A stretch of DNA of 64,000 nucleotides from Sulfitobacter sp. 20_GPM-1509m. GTDB taxonomy: Bacteria > Pseudomonadota > Alphaproteobacteria > Rhodobacterales > Rhodobacteraceae. Made by a program: the position numbers and the translations under genes. Positions 1-8,622 of the stretch are shown one piece after another. Each line of letters starts with the position of its first letter. Within the stretch, counting starts at the first letter, position 1. Under the pieces are notes generated by a model. It did no database searches, had not been told where the DNA came from, and saw only the letters and a program-made list of their open reading frames with translations. Where the stretch lies: positions 1 through 64,000 of the forward strand of contig NZ_JIBC01000007.1 in the NCBI RefSeq assembly GCF_000620505.1, read 5' to 3'.

Positions 1-645
1 CTGCGTGAAGTTGATCGCACGAAGACTGCCGTGCAAGTGGATGTGGCTATGCTGGACACGGCGATGACGCTAATGGCGTCGTTGATGACCACACATCTGA
101 CAACCGGCTGGAAGCCGGTCCAGAACGGCAACGAAGCGTGGAGCGCCAGTCCTTCGTCGGGTGCATTTGAAACTGCCGATGGCATTCTGATGCTGGCCGC
201 GAACCACGACGCCCAGTTCCGCGACATGTGTATGGCCATCGGGCGAGAGGACATTCTGCAAGATCCCCGATGGGAGACTGTCGCAGAGCGCCATGCGAAC
301 TGGAAAAGCTTGCGTGAAACGTTGGAACAGACATTCCTGACGGAACCTGCCCTGCACTGGGAAGAAGTTCTTGCCGTGGCAGCGGTCCCAGCAGGGCGGA
401 TTCGCGGTCTGGAGGAAATGCTGGCAGAGCCGCAGATCGCCGCACGGGGGCTGACCCGGGAAATCCACGTTGACGGTCATGAGGGGGGAATTCACATCCC
501 GACCATGAGCTTTAAGGCCAACGGCGAAAACAGCACCTCGGACCTGATGCCCCAACGGCTTGGGGCCGACACTGATGCAGTGCTGCGCGCCGCGGGATAT
601 TCACAAGACACGCTGGATGCCTTGCGGTCGGCAAAGGTGATTTAA
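1..645 (+). CDS. CaiB/BaiF family CoA-transferase, 3' part
   Basis: The frame is open from the first base, so the gene begins outside the window; 214 C-terminal residues are visible. The protein matches the C-terminal part of class III (CaiB/BaiF) CoA-transferases, which move CoA between carboxylic acids through an aspartyl-CoA intermediate. Family signs are the stretch around MLDTAMTLMA, the segment on the daily pattern of 'F+T+DG-x-L' (FETADGILMLAANHD), and the VPAGRIRGLEEMLAEPQ segment that matches the usual 'vPaGpVnt..evl.dPq' motif. The catalytic Asp is expected in this part, in the VDVAMLD stretch. The acyl substrate cannot be told. The gene ends just before a restriction-gene relic, so it may sit at an island junction. 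Confidence 0.85.
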   Translation: MREVDRTKTAVQVDVAMLDTAMTLMASLMTTHLTTGWKPVQNGNEAWSASPSSGAFETADGILMLAANHDAQFRDMCMAIGREDILQDPRWETVAERHANWKSLRETLEQTFLTEPALHWEEVLAVAAVPAGRIRGLEEMLAEPQIAARGLTREIHVDGHEGGIHIPTMSFKANGENSTSDLMPQRLGADTDAVLRAAGYSQDTLDALRSAKVI

Positions 646-739
646 TGGGATAACCGTTTCCGTGGCCATCGAACATTACATCAGGCAACGCCTCAATACT
701 CACAGCCTCGCAGTCCGCTGTTCTCTGAACTGTCTCGGT

Positions 740-970
740 GTCCAAGATTGCGTTTTTGGCGCGGGTGGCGAGCTTGGTGGTGCTCGAGAGGTGGTCGCGC
801 GCGGCGGCCGAGCGCACCGAGAGCCGGTCCAGTTTCGCCACAATTCGCCGCTGCTCGGGGAGCCGGGGGAGGTCGATGGCGCTGGCTTTGATTGCCGTTT
901 GGCTGATGTTCGGTTGCGCCCCGCCTTGCCCAACGGCACGGAAGTCTTCCACTTCGTGTCGGAAGAACCA
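740..970 (-). pseudogene. Relic of type I restriction-modification specificity subunit (hsdS)
   Basis: On the minus strand, a frame bounded by a stop at 971-973 reads ...VGQGGAQPNISQ, then LPEQRRIVAKLDRL, then a coiled-coil-like stretch to KNAILD. That order is the hallmark of the end of an HsdS target-recognition domain followed by the conserved helical spacer. An intact HsdS is about 400 residues; only about 75 remain. There is no good start codon, and the reading frame runs into unrelated sequence after base 740. No hsdM or hsdR is visible. This is a decayed fragment, not a working gene. Confidence 0.7.
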
Positions 971-1136
971 CTAAAGAAACGGCATCATAGACGTCAGCGC
1001 TTTGGGCAGAGAAAGACCGTTTCCTGCCCATCGCTGCACTGTATGTTTTGCTAATTCACGACTTCGCGGTTTCCTTCAATCGGCTTTTGCCAGAAGTTTA
1101 CAGAATCGTCCGTTTGGCTGGTCTCAGGTGCGCATC

Positions 1137-1445
1137 TTAGCCTTCGCGCGCGCAGTAAAGGGCTTGCAGAGTTTCCAGCACAGCGGCAACCTCATGCCCC
1201 TGAATGCTATAGAAAATCGTTTGCCGGACGCGTCGGCCCTCGACCAGCCCGGCTTCTTTCAGCTTTTTGAGTTGCTGCGACATCGTGGATTGCGAGACTC
1301 GACAGGCTTCAGCGAGGTCACCAACTGATTTCTCACCTTCCAGCAGACGGCAAAGAATCTGCAACCGGGCCTCGGACGCCAGCATCGTCATCAGCGCTGC
1401 CGCCCCCGCAATGTCGCCTTCGAGAAAGTCTTCTGCAGCTCTCAT
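1137..1445 (-). CDS. ArsR-family repressor, SqrR/BigR-type persulfide sensor
   Basis: A 102-residue winged-helix ArsR/SmtB protein with a recognition-helix region around SQSTMSQQLKKL. Cysteines are at 32 (in LQILC), 48 and 98 (in ALYC). The 66-residue spacing between Cys32 and Cys98, and their local contexts, match the reactive pair of SqrR (Cys41/Cys107) and BigR (Cys42/Cys108). In those proteins, persulfide or oxidant cross-links the pair and releases DNA. The gene is divergent from two YeeE-type transporter genes and a persulfide-dioxygenase-like gene, the usual targets of this regulator. A 20-bp palindrome lies in the shared upstream region. Function as a sulfide-responsive repressor is inferred from spacing and context. 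A generic ArsR regulator is the alternative. Confidence 0.85.
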   Translation of the reverse strand: MRAAEDFLEGDIAGAAALMTMLASEARLQILCRLLEGEKSVGDLAEACRVSQSTMSQQLKKLKEAGLVEGRRVRQTIFYSIQGHEVAAVLETLQALYCAREG

Positions 1446-1459
1446 ATTACGCCCATTGA

Positions 1460-1479
1460 ATATTAAGAATTCGTAATAT
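1460..1479. promoter_or_regulatory. Candidate SqrR/BigR operator palindrome
   Basis: The sequence ATATTAAGAATTCGTAATAT is a 20-bp inverted repeat with one mismatched pair, centred on GAATTC. It lies 14 bp upstream of the ArsR-type gene and 67 bp upstream of the first transporter gene. A further half-site, ATATTAC, at 1444-1450 overlaps the repressor start. AT-rich palindromes of this sort are the known target type of BigR. The position suits shared control and autorepression. The assignment is by position and symmetry only. Confidence 0.6.
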
Positions 1480-1546
1480 ACATAGATCAGAAGATGGATT
1501 CAAGGCTCGCCTGACTGCAATCGCGGGCACAGCACGGAGATGGAAT

Positions 1547-1981
1547 ATGGAAACCGAATTTACCCCCTGGCTGTCGCTTGGCGGCGGCATGATGATCGGG
1601 GCCTCGGCGGTGCTGCTGATGGCAACGTATGGGCGTATCGCGGGTATCAGCGGCCTGACCTCGAAGGTTTTCGCGCGCAGCAGTGACAGCGAGGCGCGGA
1701 GCGTCTCAGCACTCTTCGTGCTGGGCTTGCTTTTGGCCGCACCGCTGTGGCTGCTGGTCTCGGGCGATTGGCCGCAACAATGGGTGCCATCGAGCCCCGT
1801 TCTTATGGCCGTCGCCGGTCTGCTGGTCGGCTTTGGTGCGACCTACGGCAATGGCTGCACTTCGGGCCACGGGGTCTGCGGGATAAGCCGGGGATCCACG
1901 CGATCAATCATCGCGACACTTACCTTTATGACAGCAGCCTTTGTGACCGTTTTCGTCGTGCGTCACCTGATCGGAGCTTAA
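1547..1981 (+). CDS. YeeE/YedE (DUF395) sulfur-compound transporter half, first subunit
   Basis: A 144-residue protein with about four hydrophobic helices. It carries the family signature [12 protein letters not shown] near residues 101-112. YeeE/YedE proteins import thiosulfate or related sulfur species through conserved membrane cysteines. In many proteobacteria the protein is split into two half-size subunits, often called PmpA and PmpB, next to BigR. This gene and the next show that split form. The stop codon is 1 bp before the next start, so translation is probably coupled. The ATG follows the sequence CGGAGATGGAAT, which offers a good ribosome binding site. Confidence 0.87.
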   Translation: METEFTPWLSLGGGMMIGASAVLLMATYGRIAGISGLTSKVFARSSDSEARSVSALFVLGLLLAAPLWLLVSGDWPQQWVPSSPVLMAVAGLLVGFGATYGNGCTSGHGVCGISRGSTRSIIATLTFMTAAFVTVFVVRHLIGA

Positions 1982-1982
1982 G

Positions 1983-2423
1983 ATGAAACAGATTTTCGCG
2001 CTTCTCTCTGGGCTGGTTTTTGGCCTCGGCCTGATCCTTTCCGGCATGGCAAATCCGGCCAAGGTGCTCAACTTCCTTGATGTCTTCGGCACTTGGGACC
2101 CAAGCCTTGCCTTCGTCATGGGCGGCGCCATTGCGGTGACTGCACCGGGATTCGCCCTGCTGTTCCGCTACTGGAATACCCCCTATTTCGGGAACACCTT
2201 CCACGTGCCAACACGCAGCGATCTGGACCCAAAATTGCTGACCGGTGCGACAATCTTTGGCGTCGGTTGGGGGCTGGGGGGCTTTTGTCCCGGCCCGGCG
2301 CTGACCGCCTTGCCCGTTGCGGCCACTGGAACGCTGATATTTGTCCCCTTCATGCTGGCCGGCATGTGGATTGCCAGACACACCCCTGACCTTGCATTAA
2401 AACGCACCGCAGGAGCCGCATAA
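1983..2423 (+). CDS. YeeE/YedE (DUF395) sulfur-compound transporter half, second subunit
   Basis: A 146-residue membrane protein, the partner half of the preceding gene. It shows the conserved GMANPAKVLNFLD segment near residues 21-33 and the cysteine motif GGFCPGPALTALP near residue 100. Together the two halves correspond to one full-length YeeE-type channel. The stop overlaps the next start (TAATG), so the three genes form a tight operon. The likely role is movement of a reduced sulfur species across the inner membrane, feeding or relieving the persulfide pool. The exact substrate cannot be read from sequence. Confidence 0.87.
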   Translation: MKQIFALLSGLVFGLGLILSGMANPAKVLNFLDVFGTWDPSLAFVMGGAIAVTAPGFALLFRYWNTPYFGNTFHVPTRSDLDPKLLTGATIFGVGWGLGGFCPGPALTALPVAATGTLIFVPFMLAGMWIARHTPDLALKRTAGAA

Positions 2424-3340
2424 TGACTGACCCACTGAACTCGCCCGTAGTGCGCCACTCCCCCTCGACCGGCGCAGCAAGCCCCGATGTCTGGGGCATC
2501 TACGAGCCTGACACAGGCTCGATCCAATACATCTGCGCAGATCCCGCGACCAAAAAGGCCGCGCTGATTGATGTGGTCTGGAACTTCGATCCCAAGAACT
2601 ATCGCTTTTCAACCGAAAGCATCGATCAGGTTCTGGGTATCGTGCAGGACCAAGGGCTTAGCGTGGAATGGGTGCTCGACACGCACCCCCATGCCGATCA
2701 CGTCATGGCCTCGGCGCATCTGAAGGAACGCACGGGCGCACCCAACGCCATCGGGGCGCTGGTCCCCGAGATTGCAAGGATCTGGGCCGATCTTTACAAC
2801 CTGCCCGACGCTTTTGACCCCAATCGTGATTTCGACCACCTGTTCAAAGAAGGTGAGACCTTCAAGATCGGCGAACTGGACACCAAAGTGATGCTGTCGC
2901 CCGGTCACACACTGGGGTCGATCACCTATGTGTGCGGCGACGCGGCCTTTGTGCATGACACGCTGATGCAGCCGGATGCCGGCACCTCGCGCTCGGACTT
3001 TCCGGGTGGCAAGACCACGGAACTCTGGGATTCAATCCAGGACATTCTCGCTCTGCCCGGCGACACACGGCTTTATATCGGCCATGACTACAGCACGAAA
3101 GAGCGTGACGAACCGATGTGGGAAGCCACCGTCGACGACCACAAGGCCAATAACATCCACGTCAAGGACGGCACCAAGCGCGAGGAGTATATCGAGCGCC
3201 GCCAGAGCCGCGATGCAACGTTGTCGCTGCCGGACCGCATTCTTGCTGCGCTGCAGATCAACTTGCGTGGGGGACGGCTTCCGTCTTCCGAGGGCGATGG
3301 CAACCATTATCTGAAGCTGCCAGTGAACCGCTTTGACTGA
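2423..3340 (+). CDS. MBL-fold metallo-hydrolase, persulfide-dioxygenase-like (ETHE1/Blh type)
   Basis: A 305-residue metallo-beta-lactamase-fold protein with THPHADH at 87-93, further metal-ligand candidates His162 (SPGHT), Asp179 and His221, and the segment AGTSRSDFPGG after the Asp ligand. That last segment resembles the ETHE1 group, which uses iron and glutathione to oxidise glutathione persulfide to sulfite. BigR operons encode a related enzyme, Blh. Unlike Blh, no rhodanese or DUF442 domain is present here. The gene overlaps the transporter gene upstream by one base. Detoxification of persulfide under SqrR/BigR-type control is the best reading. A different MBL hydrolase activity remains possible. 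Confidence 0.85.
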   Translation: MTDPLNSPVVRHSPSTGAASPDVWGIYEPDTGSIQYICADPATKKAALIDVVWNFDPKNYRFSTESIDQVLGIVQDQGLSVEWVLDTHPHADHVMASAHLKERTGAPNAIGALVPEIARIWADLYNLPDAFDPNRDFDHLFKEGETFKIGELDTKVMLSPGHTLGSITYVCGDAAFVHDTLMQPDAGTSRSDFPGGKTTELWDSIQDILALPGDTRLYIGHDYSTKERDEPMWEATVDDHKANNIHVKDGTKREEYIERRQSRDATLSLPDRILAALQINLRGGRLPSSEGDGNHYLKLPVNRFD

Positions 3341-3348
3341 GCCTGACC

Positions 3349-3375
3349 GGGCGGCCCTTCGGGGCTGTCCCTTTC
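3349..3375 (+). terminator. Possible terminator of the sulfur operon
   Basis: A GC-rich imperfect hairpin with a TTCG tetraloop (GGCGGCCC-TTCG-GGGCTGTCC) is followed by CTTTCTTTT. It starts 8 bp after the stop codon of the metallohydrolase. The stem contains a mismatch and the U tract is interrupted, so it is only a moderate candidate. Confidence 0.45.
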
Positions 3376-3496
3376 TTTTGACGGAAACCTTACACGAACC
3401 TGCCCTCGCTTGGGCGATACCTGCCGATCCTCGGCTGGGGACGACGGTGTGACAACGACCAGTTCACGGGTGACATGGTCGCCGTGGTGATCGTGA

Positions 3497-4783
3497 CTAT
3501 AAATCTGGAACGATGGCAGGCTTTGCCTCGCGCGGTGCCAACGCCTGATAGGCATCGGCCAGGGCCGCGTCTAGCTGTGACTGTAATTTCGCAAAGAGAA
3601 GAGCCTGATACAGGAGGTAATTTTCGATCGCCACCACCATGTGGTCTTGATACAGGCGATACTGAGCCGTAACGCCACAGTTAGACACCCTGGGCGTCCG
3701 AATTTCATCAAACTTGCTTGCCGCGATTGCTAGTTCACCTTTGGCTGCTTCAAAACCTAACGGTTGGACAATGTGCCAAGCGTCGCAACGCGATTGATCG
3801 AGATAGGAGGCGGCGTCATCAAAATGTCGACCTTCCATGTCGAAGAAAGATATGCCTTCCAATAAGGCATCTTCTTCACTCTGGCCGTCATAGAAATTCG
3901 TTTGTTTTCCGTATTTCTGCTGTAACGATGCCAATATCGCGTCATGCGACGCCGCATCCACCGACTGCCTGCGGCCAATCGCCGTAACGGTATCCCCGAC
4001 ATATAGGATGCCGATATGATCAAAGTTCCATCGCCGCATGCGAGACGGATCGCCCTCGATCTCAGCTGGTGAATAATACGCAACAGTCACCGGATGTTCG
4101 ACTTGCGTAAGAGCATCGCGGATCGGACCGTTCCTTCTATCGAGAAGTTGCGAAAGGCCGAAATTATGGTATCGCGTTTCCTGCAAGCTGGCCTGGATAA
4201 ATGGTTGGAACCCCCTTTCATCAATCAGGATACCTTCAGCCTTTTTGCGGCTGTCGCCAGTGGAAATGCCCAGAACATCAAACCTTTCTGGCAGGGTCGG
4301 CATAGACTGCGTATCGCCAAAATTACCATATTGGTCGGCCAGTGCGTCAAAGCTTCCAATGGGCAGGTTAACCGAAACGCGGCGTTTCCCTGCATCGTTT
4401 ACGGCCCCGATCTCGATCGTGACGTTCAGGTCATGTGGGCAGTATTCGTTGGCTTTACCGTCGGGGTCGCCATGACGCATCTGTCCGGAAAAGGGGGTAT
4501 CAACCAGCGCGGTCTCATCTCGCGAAATCTGAACAATCCCTAGGCAACTGACCTGATTGCCGTCCGGATCGTTCAGGCTGAAATCAACCAAGGTATGGTG
4601 ACCAATGACCGCAACCTGAATGTATGGGTTTTGACTAAACCAGATACCAGGTTCTGACAGAGGCGTTTCCGCATTGGCATAACTGGTTAAGTTTGGCACC
4701 GTCAGTACCAACGCCGCTGCACTCAAGAGGCGCAACGATTTTCCAGATTTTGTCTTCCCTAAAGTCTCCGTGAGCATGTGCAT
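3497..4783 (-). CDS. Exported protein of unknown function (428 aa)
   Basis: I do not recognise this gene. The N-terminus has a basic start, a hydrophobic core (LRLLSAAALVLTVPNL) and a plausible signal-peptidase site after SYANA near residue 38, so the product should be exported. The middle (about residues 170-190) carries DVLGISTGDSRKKAE, a turn like the 'G-x-x-x-G-D-s' repeats of BamE-like proteins. The mature part has several cysteines. Two in-frame ATGs lie 6 bp apart; GGAAAG upstream is better spaced for the second. Base composition is AT-richer than the genes from 18 kb on. A second exported unknown follows 28 bp upstream on the same strand, with a third further on, suggesting a shared origin. 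Confidence 0.7.
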   Translation of the reverse strand: MHMLTETLGKTKSGKSLRLLSAAALVLTVPNLTSYANAETPLSEPGIWFSQNPYIQVAVIGHHTLVDFSLNDPDGNQVSCLGIVQISRDETALVDTPFSGQMRHGDPDGKANEYCPHDLNVTIEIGAVNDAGKRRVSVNLPIGSFDALADQYGNFGDTQSMPTLPERFDVLGISTGDSRKKAEGILIDERGFQPFIQASLQETRYHNFGLSQLLDRRNGPIRDALTQVEHPVTVAYYSPAEIEGDPSRMRRWNFDHIGILYVGDTVTAIGRRQSVDAASHDAILASLQQKYGKQTNFYDGQSEEDALLEGISFFDMEGRHFDDAASYLDQSRCDAWHIVQPLGFEAAKGELAIAASKFDEIRTPRVSNCGVTAQYRLYQDHMVVAIENYLLYQALLFAKLQSQLDAALADAYQALAPREAKPAIVPDL

Positions 4784-4810
4784 GGTCTTTCCGGTTTCGT
4801 CTATGTGTTT

Positions 4811-5689
4811 TTATCGGTGGCAGAGGTGGTCCAGCCTCTCCTTATAAGGCCGACCGGACAGCAAATTCGTTTGACGGTAAAAGGGGCGGGCGAGATTGAT
4901 CGGCTCCGCCAAGCCTGCTTCAATCAGATCGGCTATGGCGCGCGCGATAGCCTCATCCTTAAATGGGCTTCCGTCGTGAACGTTGAAAAAGAAACCGTCG
5001 GCGATGCCAGCTGGGGTCAGTTCCCGCTCGTTCTCAATGACGTAGTCTAGAATCTGCCCTTTGAGCTGATCCTGTTCTCCAGTCCATTTTTTGTCTTGAT
5101 CGGTTTCCTCAAGTTTGGGTAATTCACTACCCGCGAGTAATACAGCGCGTGGTAGACTATTGCCCCGTTCTGTATGCCAAGCGGCGGTTGAAGAAACGCG
5201 AACCGCGTTTAGGAATGCGACATCTTCCAATGTCTTGGGTTTCGAAGCGAGCGCCGAGAGTGCCCGCACGCCAAGACATGAGCCATCTTCTTGATGCTGA
5301 TAACCATCGGCCAGTGCAAAAATGAAGAAAAGCGCTTGGTCCATATCGAGAGGTGAAGCATCAGTAATGTGAACATAGGTGTGCGGATTGAAGCCTTTCC
5401 AAGCGATGTTTACACCTGAGGAATTTTGAAGGTTCCCTGAGAACCAGCCTTGCGCTACTTGGTGGTTGGGATCGGCGAGGAGCGCCTCGTTCAGCTTGGC
5501 GCGTAGCGCTTGGAACGCCTCGGCATCTTCCGAACTCCATGCCAATTCATTTGTTGTGGTCAGTGGCCCGAGCGCATTGAGTGTTCGAGCGAAATCTATC
5601 ATGTCAATCGTGGGGTCTTGCGCTTGGACCGGACCCACCGCAGACATAAAAGCCGTCATGGCGACAAAGACTGCCCTGAAAAACTTCAT
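4811..5689 (-). CDS. Exported protein of unknown function (292 aa)
   Basis: I recognise no domain. The start at 5689 is chosen because it gives a clean signal peptide (MKFFRAVFVAMTAFMSAVGPVQAQ, with cleavage expected near residue 24). The longer in-frame extension has no export signal at its front. The mature protein is mostly soluble and probably helical. It has a tract suggesting counting or repeat-like helices in the first half (AEAFQALRAKLNEALLADPNHQVAQG). Few cysteines are present. The gene is followed after 27 bp by another exported unknown on the same strand, so the two may be co-transcribed. Upstream lies a gene-poor stretch. Confidence 0.65.
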   Translation of the reverse strand: MKFFRAVFVAMTAFMSAVGPVQAQDPTIDMIDFARTLNALGPLTTTNELAWSSEDAEAFQALRAKLNEALLADPNHQVAQGWFSGNLQNSSGVNIAWKGFNPHTYVHITDASPLDMDQALFFIFALADGYQHQEDGSCLGVRALSALASKPKTLEDVAFLNAVRVSSTAAWHTERGNSLPRAVLLAGSELPKLEETDQDKKWTGEQDQLKGQILDYVIENERELTPAGIADGFFFNVHDGSPFKDEAIARAIADLIEAGLAEPINLARPFYRQTNLLSGRPYKERLDHLCHR

Positions 5690-6280
5690 GTTGTTCCCCG
5701 CGTTTTTAAATAGACCACAAAACAAATAAAAATTTGCAAAATTCAATGGCGCTTGCAAGAGGACTGCTGCGTTATGCTCGAGGACACGCGTTGTTGCTGT
5801 CTCGATCACTATTTAAGTGGCCAAACCGAACACTTTATGGACAAATTCGATTTGGCCTTGAGTACCCGGTTTGATGTTGTCGATGTGGGTGTACTTGATG
5901 GTTCGGATGGACTTTGTTGCTCAAGTCGGGTGAGGGGCAGACTCCCACCTATCCCGAACAGGCTCGTCATACCGGTTCTGTAGTGGGGCGCGAGGATGTG
6001 CCTTCCACCCATGTCATCAACGTGAGAAGCGCGCCGATGATGAAGATAGCTGTGGCGAGAACCGCAGTTGCCTTTGAGGGTCTGGTAGGTTTGCTCGGGG
6101 ATTTTGCGGTCAAATGCGCTGCACTCAAGCGGAAGATGCAGCCAGGAACAGCGAATATGGGGCCTCTCTCTGACGCGTTGGAAACCAGCTACTGATCCAA
6201 AAGATGAGGACGAGGAAGGAGGGCAAAATTCTCAAAATATTTATCTTCCATACCCACGTCCGCGATCAGCCTGAAATCAT
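5690..6280. other. Gene-poor stretch between two exported unknowns
   Basis: No convincing gene was found. A minus-strand frame open from about 6188 to 5967 encodes one hydrophobic segment (TAVLATAIFIIGALLTLMTW) but has no ATG or GTG at a useful place. It may be the tail of a lost membrane-protein gene. The part near 5700 is AT-rich and probably holds the promoter of the 4811-5689 gene. Confidence 0.4.
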
Positions 6281-7273
6281 CTAATAAGATAGGTTTACAA
6301 AATATATGCGATCCACCCGTTTATCTTGTCCGAATTCGATCACCATCGTCCATTCGGGATCAGGAAGCGGAATGTCCGAGCAGACATAAGCCGTGAAGCT
6401 CCGCGATGTGGCCGTATAGCCGTTGGGCACGCGCCCCAAAAGCCGTATCACTTCGCCGCGCGTTAGCCCAACCCTCAGGCCCGACGGCATTTCCCAGTTT
6501 GGTGATGTGGTGGACATGGCAACAACGACATCTTGGAAAATATCGAGATGCATGCCTACAAGCGTCATGCGATCAATGGCCTCGCCGCGCCCGTCGGGGT
6601 CTTCTATGGTCTCTGGTGATCCGAGTTTGCCGAGCGCACTCAGCGGATCGCCCATGTGCACGCCTCCAAGACTGAATTCGGTCGCGGGCAGGCAATGCTC
6701 GATGACGTTCTTGTATTGGCTTTCCTGCAAGGTTGACGTGGGTATTGGCTGAATATGGTCAGATACCCAAGTGAATGAATAGGAATCCCACGTTTGGCCC
6801 GCGGCGACTTTAATGTCGTGGATCCCGCCGCCAAAGCCATAGCTCACTGTGTCTGGAACGCACTCAAGACTGGCGGCATGTTCTCCACTTTCCGTCACCT
6901 CGACCCAGCCGAAACGCCGTGGTTCATGCTTCAAGTCCTCTTCGGAAAACGGACGATCAAAACCGCCGCCCACATTGTATGCGTAGTCGCCGCTATAGAA
7001 GGTGACGCTCTCAAAGATCGACACACTCGACCCCGGCCAAGGCTCGAAATCGACGCGCTCAACCGGTTCGGAGAGAAACAAGTCAGGCGTGCCTCCAATC
7101 GGCCCATAGCTATAGGTTGCAACCTGATCGTCGAAGCAAACAAAGACTTCCGTGTTGCGTCCCTCAATCTGACAGGAGGTGAAGGCCTCTTGCCCTTGTG
7201 GACACCCCGCGTGCGCTTGTGCAGTCCATAAGGCGCCTGCAAAAAGAAGGTACATACCAAATTTCACTCTCAC
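6281..7273 (-). CDS. Exported protein of unknown function with BamE-like repeats (330 aa)
   Basis: This family is not recognised with certainty. A signal peptide is clear (GMYLLFAGALWTAQAHAG). The residue after it is Cys, so lipid modification is conceivable although the lipobox lacks the usual Leu. The mature protein has paired cysteines (GCPQGQEAFTSC and others), fitting periplasmic disulfides. In the C-terminal half, two segments (LGGVHMGDPLSALGKLG and LRVGLTRGEVIRLLGRV) resemble the short helix-turn repeats of BamE/SmpA-like domains. The start is uncertain: GTG at 7273 or 7267, or ATG at 7255, with AGGA upstream. It is the third exported unknown in this AT-richer block. Confidence 0.65.
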   Translation of the reverse strand: MRVKFGMYLLFAGALWTAQAHAGCPQGQEAFTSCQIEGRNTEVFVCFDDQVATYSYGPIGGTPDLFLSEPVERVDFEPWPGSSVSIFESVTFYSGDYAYNVGGGFDRPFSEEDLKHEPRRFGWVEVTESGEHAASLECVPDTVSYGFGGGIHDIKVAAGQTWDSYSFTWVSDHIQPIPTSTLQESQYKNVIEHCLPATEFSLGGVHMGDPLSALGKLGSPETIEDPDGRGEAIDRMTLVGMHLDIFQDVVVAMSTTSPNWEMPSGLRVGLTRGEVIRLLGRVPNGYTATSRSFTAYVCSDIPLPDPEWTMVIEFGQDKRVDRIYFVNLSY

Positions 7274-7458
7274 CCATTCCTTTTTCTACGCTTTGAGCGA
7301 CGGCCGTCAGACGGTGAGCAGGTTTGATATCAAAGTCTAGCCCTAAGGCGCTGAGTTTGACGCAAAGGACCCCTTGCGGACCTTGGTTTATTTGGCAGCG
7401 GACGGCAGCTCGGAGTCCATTTTACCGAATGCTGCGCACCGCGCGAATGGCAGCTTAG

Positions 7459-8622
7459 TTAATCCGGTACGGCGGCGCCGGGAGGAACGGCCCTTGGTTT
7501 CCATGTCATCACGATGATCGCCGTGACCGTGATCTGGACCGCTGCGAACACCGCCATCGCCGAAACAAGGCCGACCATATCGGCCAATGCGCCGCTGGCG
7601 ATCACGGGAAGTGAGAACCCGAAATACGCATAGACGAACAAGCCCGCCGTCGCACGCGCCCGGTCGTCTGGCGCACGCAACGAAACTTCCGCCAATGAAG
7701 CGAGATAGGTGAAGCCGTAGCTGGCCGCACTGGTGATGCAGGTGCCGACGAGAACGAATGCCAGAACCTTCAACCACACTCCGGCCAGAAGGACGAGAAA
7801 GCCGAGCGGGATCAGTACGAAGCCGAGAGCGAGAGCGCGATCGTTGGTCATGCGCCGGGCAATCGGTTGGCAGAGAAACCCCACGAAGATCGCAAGGAAG
7901 ATGACAAGGCCCGTCCACCCCCCGAGGTCGTTCGCGGCAAGCTCCAGCGGAATGACAGCGATGGTCATGCCAGTCGTGGACCAGGCCAGTGCCATTGCGG
8001 CCCCGAACATCCATGTGCCGGAAGGGAAAACCGGCAGGCGCAGAAGGGACACGCTAAGGCGCTTGTCGATCCGGGGCAGTCCGAGGGCGATCACGGCGAG
8101 GACCGGAGCCGCCACGAACAGTGCGATGTAGCTGGCGGGCAAGAGCGTCGGCCCCTGCACACCGAGGCTGATACCGGTCGCTAGCGCGCCGCCGCCAAAG
8201 CCGAGCGACGTGGCAGAGGTAACGATAAGGGCGGCGTTCTTCGCGCGATATGAACCGAGAATTTCCGTCATGTAGGCAGTTCCGGCGGTTGTCGCCAGAC
8301 CGGTCCCGATGCCAAGCAGGAAACGCGCGACGACAAGACTTGTCCAGCTTGGTACCTGCACGAGAAGCGCCGTAGCCACGGCGCCCATTATCAACGCCAG
8401 TGCAATCGGAACCCGTCGCCCGATCCGGTCCGAAAGCCCACCGAGCAGCAGCAGCGTCGGCATGAGCCCCCCGACATAGGCCGCGAACGCGACGGTCACC
8501 GCCGTCGCCCCGACATCGCTTTCCGCCGCATAAACATCGTAGAGCGGAGCCTGAAGGTTCACGGCGAACGTCACCGTGAAGAGACCAAGGGCGAGCAGTG
8601 AAATCGGGATCAGTTTGGACAT
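7459..8622 (-). CDS. Major facilitator superfamily transporter
   Basis: A hydrophobic protein of 387 residues with about 12 membrane helices. The MFS loop 2-3 motif is readable as GGLSDRIGRRVPIALAL near residue 75, and RFLLGIGTGLATTAG lies in helix 4. The start at 8622 is preferred because it sits just before the first helix, with GAGG about ten bases upstream; a longer form from 8664 is possible. It is divergent from a MocR-type regulator with under 100 bp between them, a layout in which the regulator often controls the transporter. The substrate is unknown; the size suggests a small metabolite or drug exporter. Confidence 0.88.
   Translation of the reverse strand: MSKLIPISLLALGLFTVTFAVNLQAPLYDVYAAESDVGATAVTVAFAAYVGGLMPTLLLLGGLSDRIGRRVPIALALIMGAVATALLVQVPSWTSLVVARFLLGIGTGLATTAGTAYMTEILGSYRAKNAALIVTSATSLGFGGGALATGISLGVQGPTLLPASYIALFVAAPVLAVIALGLPRIDKRLSVSLLRLPVFPSGTWMFGAAMALAWSTTGMTIAVIPLELAANDLGGWTGLVIFLAIFVGFLCQPIARRMTNDRALALGFVLIPLGFLVLLAGVWLKVLAFVLVGTCITSAASYGFTYLASLAEVSLRAPDDRARATAGLFVYAYFGFSLPVIASGALADMVGLVSAMAVFAAVQITVTAIIVMTWKPRAVPPGAAVPD

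Noticed and set aside
5967-6188. Small membrane protein gene on the minus strand
   Set aside because: There is a hydrophobic stretch, but no ATG or GTG start or ribosome binding site, and the frame begins right after a stop. It may be a relic.
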